Shown in pieces: positions 21,914 through 29,396 of a DNA stretch of 32,159 nucleotides (the first letter of the stretch is position 1; each line of letters opens with the position of its first letter). This DNA comes from an uncultured Eubacteriales bacterium (GTDB taxonomy: Bacteria; Bacillota; Clostridia; Oscillospirales; Oscillospiraceae), in NCBI GenBank assembly GCA_900540635.1, contig UQGU01000025.1:1-32159 (forward strand), read 5' to 3'. The notes under the pieces were generated by a model, which was not told the origin of the DNA, ran no database searches, and saw only the letters and a program-made list of their open reading frames with translations. A program made the position numbers and the translations under genes.

Positions 21914-22447
21914 TCAGTCAAACAGGATGCAGGCCGTATAGGCAAGGGTGTTGGGGCCGTGGTAGTAGGGGACGCCGGCAGCGGCACAGGCGTCGTTTAC
22001 CAGCAGACCGTAGCCCTCCATAGAAGAGCAGGCCCGCTCCGGAAAGCGGCACTTCTCCGGATAGGCGCACTTTCCGCAGATGCGGCAGCCGCCGGTGCCC
22101 AGGCATAGGGCGCTCTTTTCCTCGGCATGGGCCCTGTCAGCCAGGGTGTGGAACCGGGCGGTGTGGTCCTGCTCCGCCTCCATCATGCCCTCAATGTCGA
22201 AGGAGTCCTCCAGTTGGGCAACGGACTGGACCAGAATGCCCCTGGTCTTGGCGCCGATGCGGGCGGCGCATTCCTCCAGACTGCCGCACTCCGGGGGGCA
22301 GGTCCAGTTCTTGCCATAGACATGGCACTTATCGGCAGCGCACATGGCCCGGACCTCGGCGTTTGGCTTCAGGTCTGCGGGGACCACGGGGGCCGCTTCG
22401 GAAAAGCCCAGCTCCTTGGCATAGGCTACCCACTCTTCAATGGTCAT
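21914..22447 (-). CDS. DUF2284 cysteine-rich metal-binding protein
   Basis: A 177-residue protein with about fifteen cysteines in three clusters: MCAADKC near 35-41, TCPPECGSLEEC (about 49-60) and CLGTGGCRICGKCAYPEKC (about 115-133). This is the DUF2284 pattern, predicted to bind metal or Fe-S clusters. The family is repeatedly found next to corrinoid methyltransferase genes, but its reaction is unknown. Its ATG overlaps the activase stop by 4 nt, so it is translationally coupled and surely part of the methyl-transfer system, perhaps as electron donor to the activase. Confidence 0.85.
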   Translation of the reverse strand: MTIEEWVAYAKELGFSEAAPVVPADLKPNAEVRAMCAADKCHVYGKNWTCPPECGSLEECAARIGAKTRGILVQSVAQLEDSFDIEGMMEAEQDHTARFHTLADRAHAEEKSALCLGTGGCRICGKCAYPEKCRFPERACSSMEGYGLLVNDACAAAGVPYYHGPNTLAYTACILFD

Positions 22448-23913
22448 AGGTCATCCTCCTCAAAGGTCAAACAGTCTACATAACAGTCCTGGAATTCCGG
22501 CAGGGCTGCCAGTTCCAGGAATTCCGTTTCCTCAGCCAGCTTAGCGGCATAGGCAAATTCCGCTTTGCTCAGGCTGCACAGCTTGGCGCCCTCTCCGGCG
22601 GCATTGCCGATGGGCTGGATTTTCTCCACCAGCCGGGGCGGAATCATGCCGATGCGGCAGGCAGAGGCGGGGTCTAAATAGTTGCCGAAGGCACCGGCCA
22701 GGAGCACCTGGGAAATCGCCTCGATTTCCACATTCAGGTGCTTTGCCATGAGCTCGATCCCGGCCCGGATGGCAGCCTTTGCCAGCTGCACCTCCCGGAC
22801 GTCCTTCTGGGTCAGCACCACATTTTCGCAGAGGGTATAGTCTCCGTGCTCCAGATGGCCCATCTCGTCAATTTCGCCATTTTCCAGCAGTACCGCAATC
22901 AGATCCAGCAATCCTGAACCGCAGAGGCCTACGGGAGACTTGTCCCCAATGACGTGATAAGAGACTGTGCCGTTCTTCAAAAATACATGGTCCACGGCTC
23001 CCTCCGCCCCCCGCATACCGCAGGAGATTTTCGCACCCTCAAAGGCAGGCCCCGCGGCGGTGGAACAGGCGACGGCTCGCTTACGATTGCCCAGCACCAT
23101 CTCGCCATTGGTGCCGATATCGATGAGCAGCGTCAGCTTCTCCCGGCGGTCAAATCGGGAGGCTACCAGACAGCCTACGGTATCGCCGCCTACGAAGCCC
23201 GCAATATTGGGCAAGATCCGTATTTTCCCGGAAATCGGCAGCCATCCGGCAGCGTCCATTGTGCGTGCGGAACGCTCCCTCGGCATATAAGGCGGCGTAA
23301 TCAGCGGCCGGGGGTCGATGCCCAGCAGCAGATGGTGCATGGCCGTGTTGCCAACGATGGCTGTGCAGGTGATTTTCTCCGGCGCAATGGCGGCTTTTTG
23401 GGCCGCCTGCCGGGTCAGACTGTCCAGAGCGGCCAGAATGCACTGCTGCATTTCCTTCCCGCCCCCGTCCAGCACATATTGAATGCGGGAAATCACATCC
23501 GCGCCGTACTGGCCCTGGGGGTTCAGGGTGCTGGCCTGGGAGAGCAGGGCTCCGGTTTTCCCGGACAGCAGATAGGCAACCACGGTGGTGGTGCCGATAT
23601 CGATGGCAAGCGTGTATTCGTCGGCCCCATCCGGAGTCGTCTGGACGCTCTGACTCTGGGTCAGAATTCGGGCGGCGGAGGCCTGGGGAAGGGTCACGGT
23701 ACAGTCAGACCCCACAATAGTCTGACAGGCCAGGACTTCTGCCCCGGCCTGTACTGTGACTTTGCATTTCCCGCAGGTCCCGTTGCCGCCGCAGGGTGCG
23801 TAGGGCTTCAGGCCTGCCTGAATTTCTGCCTGAAGCAGCGTGGTCCCCTCTTCCACCGGGACGGTGATCCCGGCAGGCAAAAACGTGACGCGATACTGCT
23901 TCATAGGGTTCAT
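22444..23913 (-). CDS. corrinoid activation protein (RACo/RamA-like, ASKHA ATPase)
   Basis: A protein of about 489 residues that reduces inactive Co(II) cobalamin to Co(I) with ATP. The N-terminal 2Fe-2S ferredoxin domain has PCGGNGTCGKC and a fourth Cys 13 residues on (C-x5-C-x2-C-x12-C). The middle and C-terminal ASKHA/DUF4445 ATPase shows AIDIGTTTVVAYLL and LLIDIGTNGEMVLG. An upstream GTG start would add 35 unrelated residues over the neighbouring gene; MNPMKQYR at 23913, 4 nt after the corrinoid gene stop, or ATG 23904, is preferred. It is somewhat shorter than typical RACo (over 600 residues), lacking part of the linker. Confidence 0.9.
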   Translation of the reverse strand: MNPMKQYRVTFLPAGITVPVEEGTTLLQAEIQAGLKPYAPCGGNGTCGKCKVTVQAGAEVLACQTIVGSDCTVTLPQASAARILTQSQSVQTTPDGADEYTLAIDIGTTTVVAYLLSGKTGALLSQASTLNPQGQYGADVISRIQYVLDGGGKEMQQCILAALDSLTRQAAQKAAIAPEKITCTAIVGNTAMHHLLLGIDPRPLITPPYMPRERSARTMDAAGWLPISGKIRILPNIAGFVGGDTVGCLVASRFDRREKLTLLIDIGTNGEMVLGNRKRAVACSTAAGPAFEGAKISCGMRGAEGAVDHVFLKNGTVSYHVIGDKSPVGLCGSGLLDLIAVLLENGEIDEMGHLEHGDYTLCENVVLTQKDVREVQLAKAAIRAGIELMAKHLNVEIEAISQVLLAGAFGNYLDPASACRIGMIPPRLVEKIQPIGNAAGEGAKLCSLSKAEFAYAAKLAEETEFLELAALPEFQDCYVDCLTFEEDDL

Positions 23914-23917
23914 AAAC

Positions 23918-24547
23918 TTAGGCGACCAGTTCCTTGGCCTTCTTGGCGGCGGAAGCTGCGTCGGGGGTGTAGGCGTCGGCGCCAATCTTATCGGCAAACT
24001 CCTGGGTGATGGGTGCACCGCCGACCATGACCTTCACGTCCTTGCGCCAGGGAGCGGCGTTCAGAGCGGTAACGGTCTCCTGCAGAGCAGGCATGGTGGT
24101 GGTCAGCAGAGCGGAGCAGGCAACGATCTTGGTGCCGGGGTTCTCCTCGTAAGCGGACAGGAACTTCTCAACGGGCACGTCAACGCCCAGGTCGATGACT
24201 TCGAAACCGGCGGACTCGATCATCATAGCCACCAGGTTCTTGCCGATGTCGTGCAGGTCGCCGGCCACGGTGCCGATGATGACCTTGCCCAGAGCGCCGG
24301 CAGCGCCGGAAGCCAGATGGGGCTTCAGGACCTCAACGCCCTTCTTCATAGCCTTGGCGGCGATCAGCATTTCGGGCACGAAGATGGTGCCGTTCTTGAA
24401 GTTTTCGCCAACCACGTCCATGGCGGAGATCATGGTATCCAGAATCTTGGAGGCCTCAACGCCCTCGTCCAGGGTTTCCTGCACAGCAGCGGGAACCAGC
24501 TTTGCCTTGCCGCGAACGACCAGATCATGTACATTTTCGAGACTCAT
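23918..24547 (-). CDS. corrinoid (cobalamin-binding) methyl carrier protein, MtbC/MtvC-like
   Basis: A 209-residue carrier whose cobalamin shuttles the methyl group between methyltransferases I and II. The N-terminal helical cap domain (about 1-85) is followed by the B12 domain with DxHxxG at D97-L-H99-D-I-G102 (GDLHDIGKNLV), whose His99 is the lower cobalt ligand, then VIDLGVDVPVEKFL and VMVGGAPITQEFADKIGADAY. Length matches MtbC/MtaC-type proteins. It lies 80 nt downstream of the methyl-THF methyltransferase, with a strong hairpin between the two genes. Confidence 0.94.
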   Translation of the reverse strand: MSLENVHDLVVRGKAKLVPAAVQETLDEGVEASKILDTMISAMDVVGENFKNGTIFVPEMLIAAKAMKKGVEVLKPHLASGAAGALGKVIIGTVAGDLHDIGKNLVAMMIESAGFEVIDLGVDVPVEKFLSAYEENPGTKIVACSALLTTTMPALQETVTALNAAPWRKDVKVMVGGAPITQEFADKIGADAYTPDAASAAKKAKELVA

Positions 24548-24586
24548 AATAATACTCCCCTTTTGTAGGTTAATTTGTTTATTTCA

Positions 24587-24614
24587 GGAAGCCCCGATTG
24601 CCGCCGGGGCTTCC
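24587..24614 (-). terminator. hairpin between methyltransferase II and corrinoid genes
   Basis: GGAAGCCCC (24587-24595) and GGGGCTTCC (24606-24614) form a perfect 9-bp stem, loop of 10. No T-run follows on the minus strand, so a partial terminator or an mRNA processing/stability element is more likely than full termination. Confidence 0.55.
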
Positions 24615-24627
24615 ATCCGTACATTTT

Positions 24628-25437
24628 TTACTGCTTGACCGGTCCGAACAGGCCGTCACGGTAAGCGCCGATGTACTCCATGCAGTAGTCATCCAGACCC
24701 AGCAGAGCCTCGGTGGCGTAGATCACGCCCATCATGTCCCGGTTGGTGGGGTCCAGGATGGCGCTGTCCAGACCGGCGTTCATGGCCAGGACGGTGAAGC
24801 CCAGGTTGACCATCTTCCGGACGGGCAGGTTGAAGGAGATGTTGGAAACGGCGGCGGTGATGTGAATGGTGGGATACTTCTCACGGACGGTGGAAATGAC
24901 CTCGATGTTGGTCTCAATGCCGTTCTCGGAGGTGCAGAGCATCTCTACCAGCGGATCGATGTGGATCCGGTTGGGGGCGATGCCGTACTCCTTGGCCTTG
25001 GCCATGATCTTGTCAAAGACCCGCAGCCGGTCTGCAGCGTTCTTGGGAATGCCGGTGTCGTCGGACAGCAGGGCGATGACCTGCCAGCCCTTGTTCTCCG
25101 CCAGGATGGGGAAGATCTTGTCGATCTTGTCCCCCTCGCCGGAGACGGAATTGATGAGGCCGGGCTTGTTGCAGAACTTATAGGCTTCCCGCAGCACGTC
25201 TGCGCTGGGGCTGTCCACGGCGATGGGCAGGTCGGTGACGGACTGGATGCAGTCGATCATCCAGTGCAGGGTCTCCACCTCCTGGGCCTCGGGAACGGAG
25301 GCGCAGCAGTCGATAAAGGTTGCACCGGCATTGGCCTGGGCGATGGCACGGGCCTTAATGAATTCCGCATCCCGCTCGGCAATGGCCTTGGCCACCACGG
25401 GAATGGAGCCGTTGATTTTTTCACCGATAATGATCAT
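24628..25437 (-). CDS. methyltetrahydrofolate:corrinoid methyltransferase (MT II, pterin-binding)
   Basis: A 269-residue TIM-barrel of the dihydropteroate-synthase-like fold, related to AcsE, MtgA and MtvA. IIIGEKINGSIPVVAKAI opens the barrel; LPIAVDSPSADVL, GLINSVSGE, NRIHIDPLVEML and HITAAVSNISFNLP are pterin-binding strands and loops. It moves the methyl group from the corrinoid protein to tetrahydrofolate (reversible). It starts 14 nt after the methyltransferase I stop with GGAGG before the ATG, so they are co-transcribed. Confidence 0.92.
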   Translation of the reverse strand: MIIIGEKINGSIPVVAKAIAERDAEFIKARAIAQANAGATFIDCCASVPEAQEVETLHWMIDCIQSVTDLPIAVDSPSADVLREAYKFCNKPGLINSVSGEGDKIDKIFPILAENKGWQVIALLSDDTGIPKNAADRLRVFDKIMAKAKEYGIAPNRIHIDPLVEMLCTSENGIETNIEVISTVREKYPTIHITAAVSNISFNLPVRKMVNLGFTVLAMNAGLDSAILDPTNRDMMGVIYATEALLGLDDYCMEYIGAYRDGLFGPVKQ

Positions 25438-25451
25438 TGTCTCGTTCCTCC

Positions 25452-26492
25452 TTAGAACATAATGGACATGGGCAGACGCTGGGCCTCCAGCTGCTCCTTG
25501 GTGAAGCCGAAGTGCTTGCAGTTGTAGTCGTCAATGGCGTCCCACAGGCCCTTGTAGGTGCCCTGGTACAGAGAGCCGGGGCCTCCCTGGGTGATGCAGG
25601 GGATGAAGTGCTTCATGCCGCAGGTCTCCATGGCGTGGACGGCGGCCTTCTCGCAGTCGGCCTGGGTCCAGCCCTCAAAGTCCACCTGCTTGTTGTCGAT
25701 CTCGCCCATGAAGGCGATCTTGTCGCCGTACTTTTCGATGCACTCGGGCACATTGTTGGAGTGCATGCAGCCCTGCCACACATCAATGCCCATATCGATC
25801 ATGATGGGCAGGATGTTTGCGCAGTAGGAATCGGAGTGGTGGAAGATGAATTCCACGCCGTGGCTATGGTAGTAGCCGTAGATCTTCTGGTAGGGCTCCA
25901 GGAAGAAGTCCTCGAAAATGGAGGGACGCAGGAAGGAGTTCAGCTCACTGCCCCAGTCATCGTGATGGAAAATGGCATCGGGATGCAGGTTGGAGCAGAT
26001 GCCCTCGGCCAGCTCCAGCTCCCAGTCGGTCAGGTACTTGATGAGGTCGTGCATCTCATCGGGGTACTCCATGTAGTTCATCAGAGCTTCCTGCATGGAG
26101 CACAGGTGGTGGCACTGCTCGAACAGGCCGGGAGCCACGAAGGCTGCCTTGTAGGCCTTGGTGCCGTCCACGGCGGCGTACATATCCTTGCAGATGTTCC
26201 ACAGCTCATCGGAGAATTTCAGGCTGGGAGCATGGACATAGTCCTGCCACTGCTCGATGTCCTTCACGACGATCTTGTCGGGGGTATGTACAGGGAATGC
26301 GCCGGGTACATTTTCCGGGAAGGAGTTGGTCACACCCCAGCCATTGACCACGTTCTCCATGCCGCGCTTCAGCAGGGGCTGGGTCATCATGTAGGGGTGC
26401 ATCAGCAGGGAAATGCCTTCAAACTGGTTTACAAACCGATCGGGATTGCCGCCCCGAATGGCTTCGCGCATATTCTCTTTTGCGGTAAGCAT
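25452..26492 (-). CDS. uroporphyrinogen-decarboxylase-fold methyltransferase (MT I)
   Basis: A 346-residue URO-D-family protein, the likely substrate-specific methyltransferase I that demethylates an unknown methyl donor onto the corrinoid. Zinc-type thiol-binding features are present: FIFHHSDSYC (about 228-237), GCMHSN and KHFIPCITQGGPGS. The family includes O-demethylase MtvB/VdmB-type and methylamine MtbA-type enzymes; this operon layout favours an O-demethylase or similar. The start ATG 26492 has GGAGG 8 nt upstream; an upstream in-frame ATG (26516) lacks this. First gene of the operon. Confidence 0.88.
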   Translation of the reverse strand: MLTAKENMREAIRGGNPDRFVNQFEGISLLMHPYMMTQPLLKRGMENVVNGWGVTNSFPENVPGAFPVHTPDKIVVKDIEQWQDYVHAPSLKFSDELWNICKDMYAAVDGTKAYKAAFVAPGLFEQCHHLCSMQEALMNYMEYPDEMHDLIKYLTDWELELAEGICSNLHPDAIFHHDDWGSELNSFLRPSIFEDFFLEPYQKIYGYYHSHGVEFIFHHSDSYCANILPIMIDMGIDVWQGCMHSNNVPECIEKYGDKIAFMGEIDNKQVDFEGWTQADCEKAAVHAMETCGMKHFIPCITQGGPGSLYQGTYKGLWDAIDDYNCKHFGFTKEQLEAQRLPMSIMF

Positions 26493-26530
26493 ATCTGTAT
26501 CCTCCAAATGATTCAAATCTGCGAAGAGAT

Positions 26531-26573
26531 ATCCACATTTTTGCGTTGGGCGAAAGCCCCCCTTTTTTGTGGA
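26531..26573. promoter_or_regulatory. ATCCACA inverted repeat with internal hairpin
   Basis: ATCCACATTTTT (26531-26542) and TTTTTTGTGGAT (26562-26573) flank a GGGCGAAAGCCC stem-loop (26548-26559). In the 5' leader of the methyltransferase I transcript it could be an RNA element or operator. A third copy, TCCACATTTTTT, lies at 26643-26654 beside the PucR-type gene's promoter. Confidence 0.45.
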
Positions 26574-26587
26574 TTGCTTCTATAAGC

Positions 26588-26616
26588 ATCCTAACAAATC
26601 CTTTTAGTTTTGTCAA
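26588..26616 (-). promoter_or_regulatory. promoter of the methyl-transfer operon
   Basis: Minus strand TTGACA (26611-26616), 17-bp spacer, TAGGAT (26588-26593). Transcription would start near 26581, leaving an 88-nt leader that includes the ATCCACA repeat structure. Confidence 0.75.
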
Positions 26617-26666
26617 TTCGCGCAAAAAAGAATTCACAATTTTCCACATTTTTTGATTTTTCTCTC

Positions 26667-26695
26667 TTTACTTTCCGCAATTCTGAGGATATAAT
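26667..26695 (+). promoter_or_regulatory. promoter of the PucR-type regulator gene
   Basis: TTTACT (26667-26672), 17-bp spacer, TATAAT (26690-26695). Start of transcription would be close to 26702, which coincides with the first in-frame ATG and therefore supports the later ATG at 26729. Confidence 0.75.
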
Positions 26696-26728
26696 TTCCT
26701 TATGCAAAACGAAAGGAGCGGGTTATCC

Positions 26729-28297
26729 ATGGAGAAGTATACCCTCGCCCATATGAACCCCAATCTTGCCATGGTGGCCCAGGTGTTTCCGGAGGGCACG
26801 GTCCACGATTCCGGCAGCGGAAAATCCTATCTGGATGTCCGCATTTTCCGCAGCAGTCCGCCCATGAGCGAAAACATTCTCTACCTGGTCCGGGAGGAGG
26901 ACGCTGCCGATTTCCCGGGGGATACCTATGCCAGCATCTGCCAGGCCCCCATCCCCGGGGCCGCGGACCATATCACCGTGCCCGGCCTGACGGATGCGCA
27001 GGTGCTGGACCGGGCCATGGCCCTGTTCTCCCGGTGCCGGGAGCAGGAGCAGCTCTTGGATGAGCTGGTCTTCCAGGGCGTGACGCTGCAGCAGCTGTGC
27101 GAGTCCGGGGCAGAGCTTCTGGACAACCCGGTGTACATCCACGACGACTGGTTTATGATGCTGGCCCAGTCCTCCCAGGTGGACGACATACTCACCCCGG
27201 AATACACCATGACCTCTCAGCGGGGCTTCCTGCCCCGGGTCATTGTGGACGATCTGCAATTTGACAGCGACTACCTGGAAACCTACACCACCCACGATGT
27301 GCAGCTCTGGCACAGCTCCAGCAAAACCGCAGACTGTATTTATGTAAACCTTTGGGACGGCGCTGTCTACCGGGGGCGGCTGCTGGTCATGGAGACCAAC
27401 CATCCCTTCCGCCCCTCGGACTATCGCCTGGCGGAGGTTTTGGCCCAGCGGGCCATGAGCTGCCTGCACTACCGCGCCGGAGGGCTGAACACGGGCTTTC
27501 GCAGCATGGACGATGTGATCTCCGATCTGCTGCGGAACCGTCAGCCGGACAGCGGTCAGCTGCGGCGGCTGCTGGATCAGCTGGGCTGGGAGAGCGGGGA
27601 CCCCTATGTGTGCCTGAATATCGCCAACCAGGAAAACGCCGTCTCCACCATCCAGGAGCACTCCCTGCACAGCGATCTGTTCCGGTATTTCCCAAACAGC
27701 TATGTGCTGCTGGAAAATCACAGGCAGTATGTGATCCTCAATATGCGCCGCCTGGCCATTCCCTATACCATGCTGCGGCATACCCTGGCCCCCCTGTGCC
27801 GGGATTACCTGCTCTATGCCGGGATTTCCTCACCGATTCAGGGAATCCAGAGCCTCCATGTGGCCTTTACCCAGGCTCAAATTGCCCTGGATGCCTGCTT
27901 TCGCCAGCGGGGGGACCGGTGGATCTGGCTGTTCTCCCAGTGCGCCCTGACCCACATCCTGGAGAATTTCCACGCGGAGCTGACCCTGGAGCAGACCCTC
28001 TCCCCGGCGCTCTACGCTCTGCGGGACTATGACCGGGAGCACGGCACCCCCTATTTTGAGACATTGCGGGAATACCTGCTCTGCGAACGGGACATTCCCA
28101 AAACCTCCCAGGCCCTGATCATCCACCGCACGACCCTTCTGTACCGGCTGAAAAAGATCGAGAGCCTGGTGAACCTGAGCCTGGACGATCCCGGCCAGCG
28201 GCTATACCTGCTGCTGTCGCTGTACGTCATGGATCGCATCCAATCCGGCGGGTCGCCCCGCAAAGAGCAGGATATTTCTGAAAATCCGTTGCATTAA
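26729..28297 (+). CDS. PucR/CdaR-type transcriptional regulator
   Basis: A 522-residue regulator. The C-terminal PucR helix-turn-helix is clear: FETLREYLLCERDIPKTSQA, then HRTTLLYRLKKIESLVNLSL (about 450-490). The long N-terminal region has a GGDEF-like/PucR-type middle domain preceded by a possible ligand domain; no transmembrane segment is seen. AAAGGAG precedes ATG 26729 by 10 nt, and the upstream ATG 26702 would sit at the transcription start. Divergent from the methyl-transfer operon, with repeated CCACATTTTT motifs between, it is the likely sensor of the methyl donor. Confidence 0.85.
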   Translation: MEKYTLAHMNPNLAMVAQVFPEGTVHDSGSGKSYLDVRIFRSSPPMSENILYLVREEDAADFPGDTYASICQAPIPGAADHITVPGLTDAQVLDRAMALFSRCREQEQLLDELVFQGVTLQQLCESGAELLDNPVYIHDDWFMMLAQSSQVDDILTPEYTMTSQRGFLPRVIVDDLQFDSDYLETYTTHDVQLWHSSSKTADCIYVNLWDGAVYRGRLLVMETNHPFRPSDYRLAEVLAQRAMSCLHYRAGGLNTGFRSMDDVISDLLRNRQPDSGQLRRLLDQLGWESGDPYVCLNIANQENAVSTIQEHSLHSDLFRYFPNSYVLLENHRQYVILNMRRLAIPYTMLRHTLAPLCRDYLLYAGISSPIQGIQSLHVAFTQAQIALDACFRQRGDRWIWLFSQCALTHILENFHAELTLEQTLSPALYALRDYDREHGTPYFETLREYLLCERDIPKTSQALIIHRTTLLYRLKKIESLVNLSLDDPGQRLYLLLSLYVMDRIQSGGSPRKEQDISENPLH

Positions 28298-28317
28298 ACG
28301 GAAAATTATGATATGGT
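28289..28317 (+). promoter_or_regulatory. possible promoter of the nucleotidyltransferase gene
   Basis: TTGCAT (28289-28294), 17-bp spacer, TATGGT (28312-28317). It overlaps the end of the PucR-type gene. Moderate match only. Confidence 0.45.
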
Positions 28318-28358
28318 ATAGGCAGTGTCTTCGAAAAGAAAGACAGGAGGATGTATTT

Positions 28359-29273
28359 TTGAAAAAGACTACCCTTGTGATCATGGCCGCCGGCATCGGC
28401 AGCCGCTACGGCGCCGGAATCAAGCAGCTTGCCGCTGTGGATAAGTCCGGCCATATTATTATGGATTACTCCATCCATGATGCCATCGCCGCAGGCTTTC
28501 AAAAGATCGTATTCATTATCCGCCGGGACATCGAAAAGGACTTCCGGGAAGTCATCGGCAACCGCATCGAGGCCGTGTGTGCCAAGGCCGGTGTAGAGGT
28601 AGCCTACTGCTTCCAGTCTCTGACGGAGATCCCCGGTTCTCTTCCCGAGGGCCGCAGCAAGCCCTGGGGCACCGGTCAGGCCGTTCTGGCCGCAAAGGAA
28701 CATATCGACGGTCCCTTTGCCGTCATCAACGCCGACGACTATTACGGCAAGAGCATCTACCGGGAGATCCACGACTATCTGTGCACCGATCACCCGGAAA
28801 ATGCCTTCTGCATGGCGGGCTTCATCCTGAAAAACACCCTGTCCGACAACGGCGCCGTCACCCGGGGCATCTGCCAGGTGGACGGGAAGGGCTTCCTGTC
28901 GGACGTTGTAGAGACCAAGAATATCCGCCCCACTGCCAATGGCGCAGAAGCCGACGGCAAGGCGCTGGATCCCGATGGCTATGTATCCATGAATATGTGG
29001 GGCCTGTCCCCCGCCTTCCTGGAGACCCTGGAACGGAACTTCAAGACCTTCTTCGAAACGGACGTTCCGGCCAATCCTCTGAAAGCGGAGTACCTGCTGC
29101 CCATCCTCATCGGCCAGCTGCTCCAGCGCAAGGAGGTCACGGTCCAGGTCCTGCCCACCCACGATAAATGGTTCGGCGTGACCTACGCCGCCGACAAGGC
29201 CGCCGTCACCGAAAGCTTCGCCCAGCTCATCGCCCAGGGCGTGTACGGAGAAGATCTGTACGCCGACCTGTAA
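28359..29273 (+). CDS. sugar-phosphate nucleotidyltransferase-like protein
   Basis: A 304-residue protein of the nucleotidyltransferase A fold. The nucleotide loop GIGSRYGAGIKQ (12-23) and the metal-binding NADDYYG (about 122-128) are present, together with KPWGTGQAVLAAKEHI and a C-terminal KWFGVTYAAD. The sugar and nucleotide are not identifiable. The start is TTG at 28359, with AGGAGG 8 nt upstream; the GTATTTTTGAAAAAG context has no closer ATG. It ends in a strong terminator and has no glycan genes beside it, so it may be a housekeeping activity. Confidence 0.85.
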   Translation: MKKTTLVIMAAGIGSRYGAGIKQLAAVDKSGHIIMDYSIHDAIAAGFQKIVFIIRRDIEKDFREVIGNRIEAVCAKAGVEVAYCFQSLTEIPGSLPEGRSKPWGTGQAVLAAKEHIDGPFAVINADDYYGKSIYREIHDYLCTDHPENAFCMAGFILKNTLSDNGAVTRGICQVDGKGFLSDVVETKNIRPTANGAEADGKALDPDGYVSMNMWGLSPAFLETLERNFKTFFETDVPANPLKAEYLLPILIGQLLQRKEVTVQVLPTHDKWFGVTYAADKAAVTESFAQLIAQGVYGEDLYADL

Positions 29274-29286
29274 AATGCATTTCCAG

Positions 29287-29320
29287 CCGCCCTCCTGCCC
29301 CACCGCAGGAGGGCGGTTTT
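29287..29320 (+). terminator. rho-independent terminator
   Basis: Perfect 12-bp stem CCGCCCTCCTGC / GCAGGAGGGCGG with a 6-nt loop, followed by TTTT. It separates the nucleotidyltransferase from the GTPase-nuclease gene. Confidence 0.93.
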
Positions 29321-29333
29321 ACAAAGAAATTTC

Positions 29334-29362
29334 TCGACGGCGGCACTTCTTTATGGTACAAT
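29334..29362 (+). promoter_or_regulatory. promoter of the GTPase-nuclease fusion gene
   Basis: TCGACG (29334-29339), 17-bp spacer, TACAAT (29357-29362) with TGG just before it (extended -10). The leader is about 28 nt and holds AAGGAGG at 29381-29387, so no leader-peptide attenuator of the tet(M) kind is present. Confidence 0.7.
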
Positions 29363-29396
29363 AAGAACAATCATTTGGAAAAGGAGGTCTCCCACG

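Noticed and set aside
25437..26585. A 382-residue open frame on the plus strand opposite methyltransferase I
   Set aside because: It is a GC-driven shadow of the URO-D-type gene, low-complexity in Val/Gly/His, with no ribosome site.
27352..28032. A 226-residue frame inside the PucR-type gene in another frame
   Set aside because: Pro/Gly/Arg-rich composition typical of frame-shifted GC-rich coding sequence.
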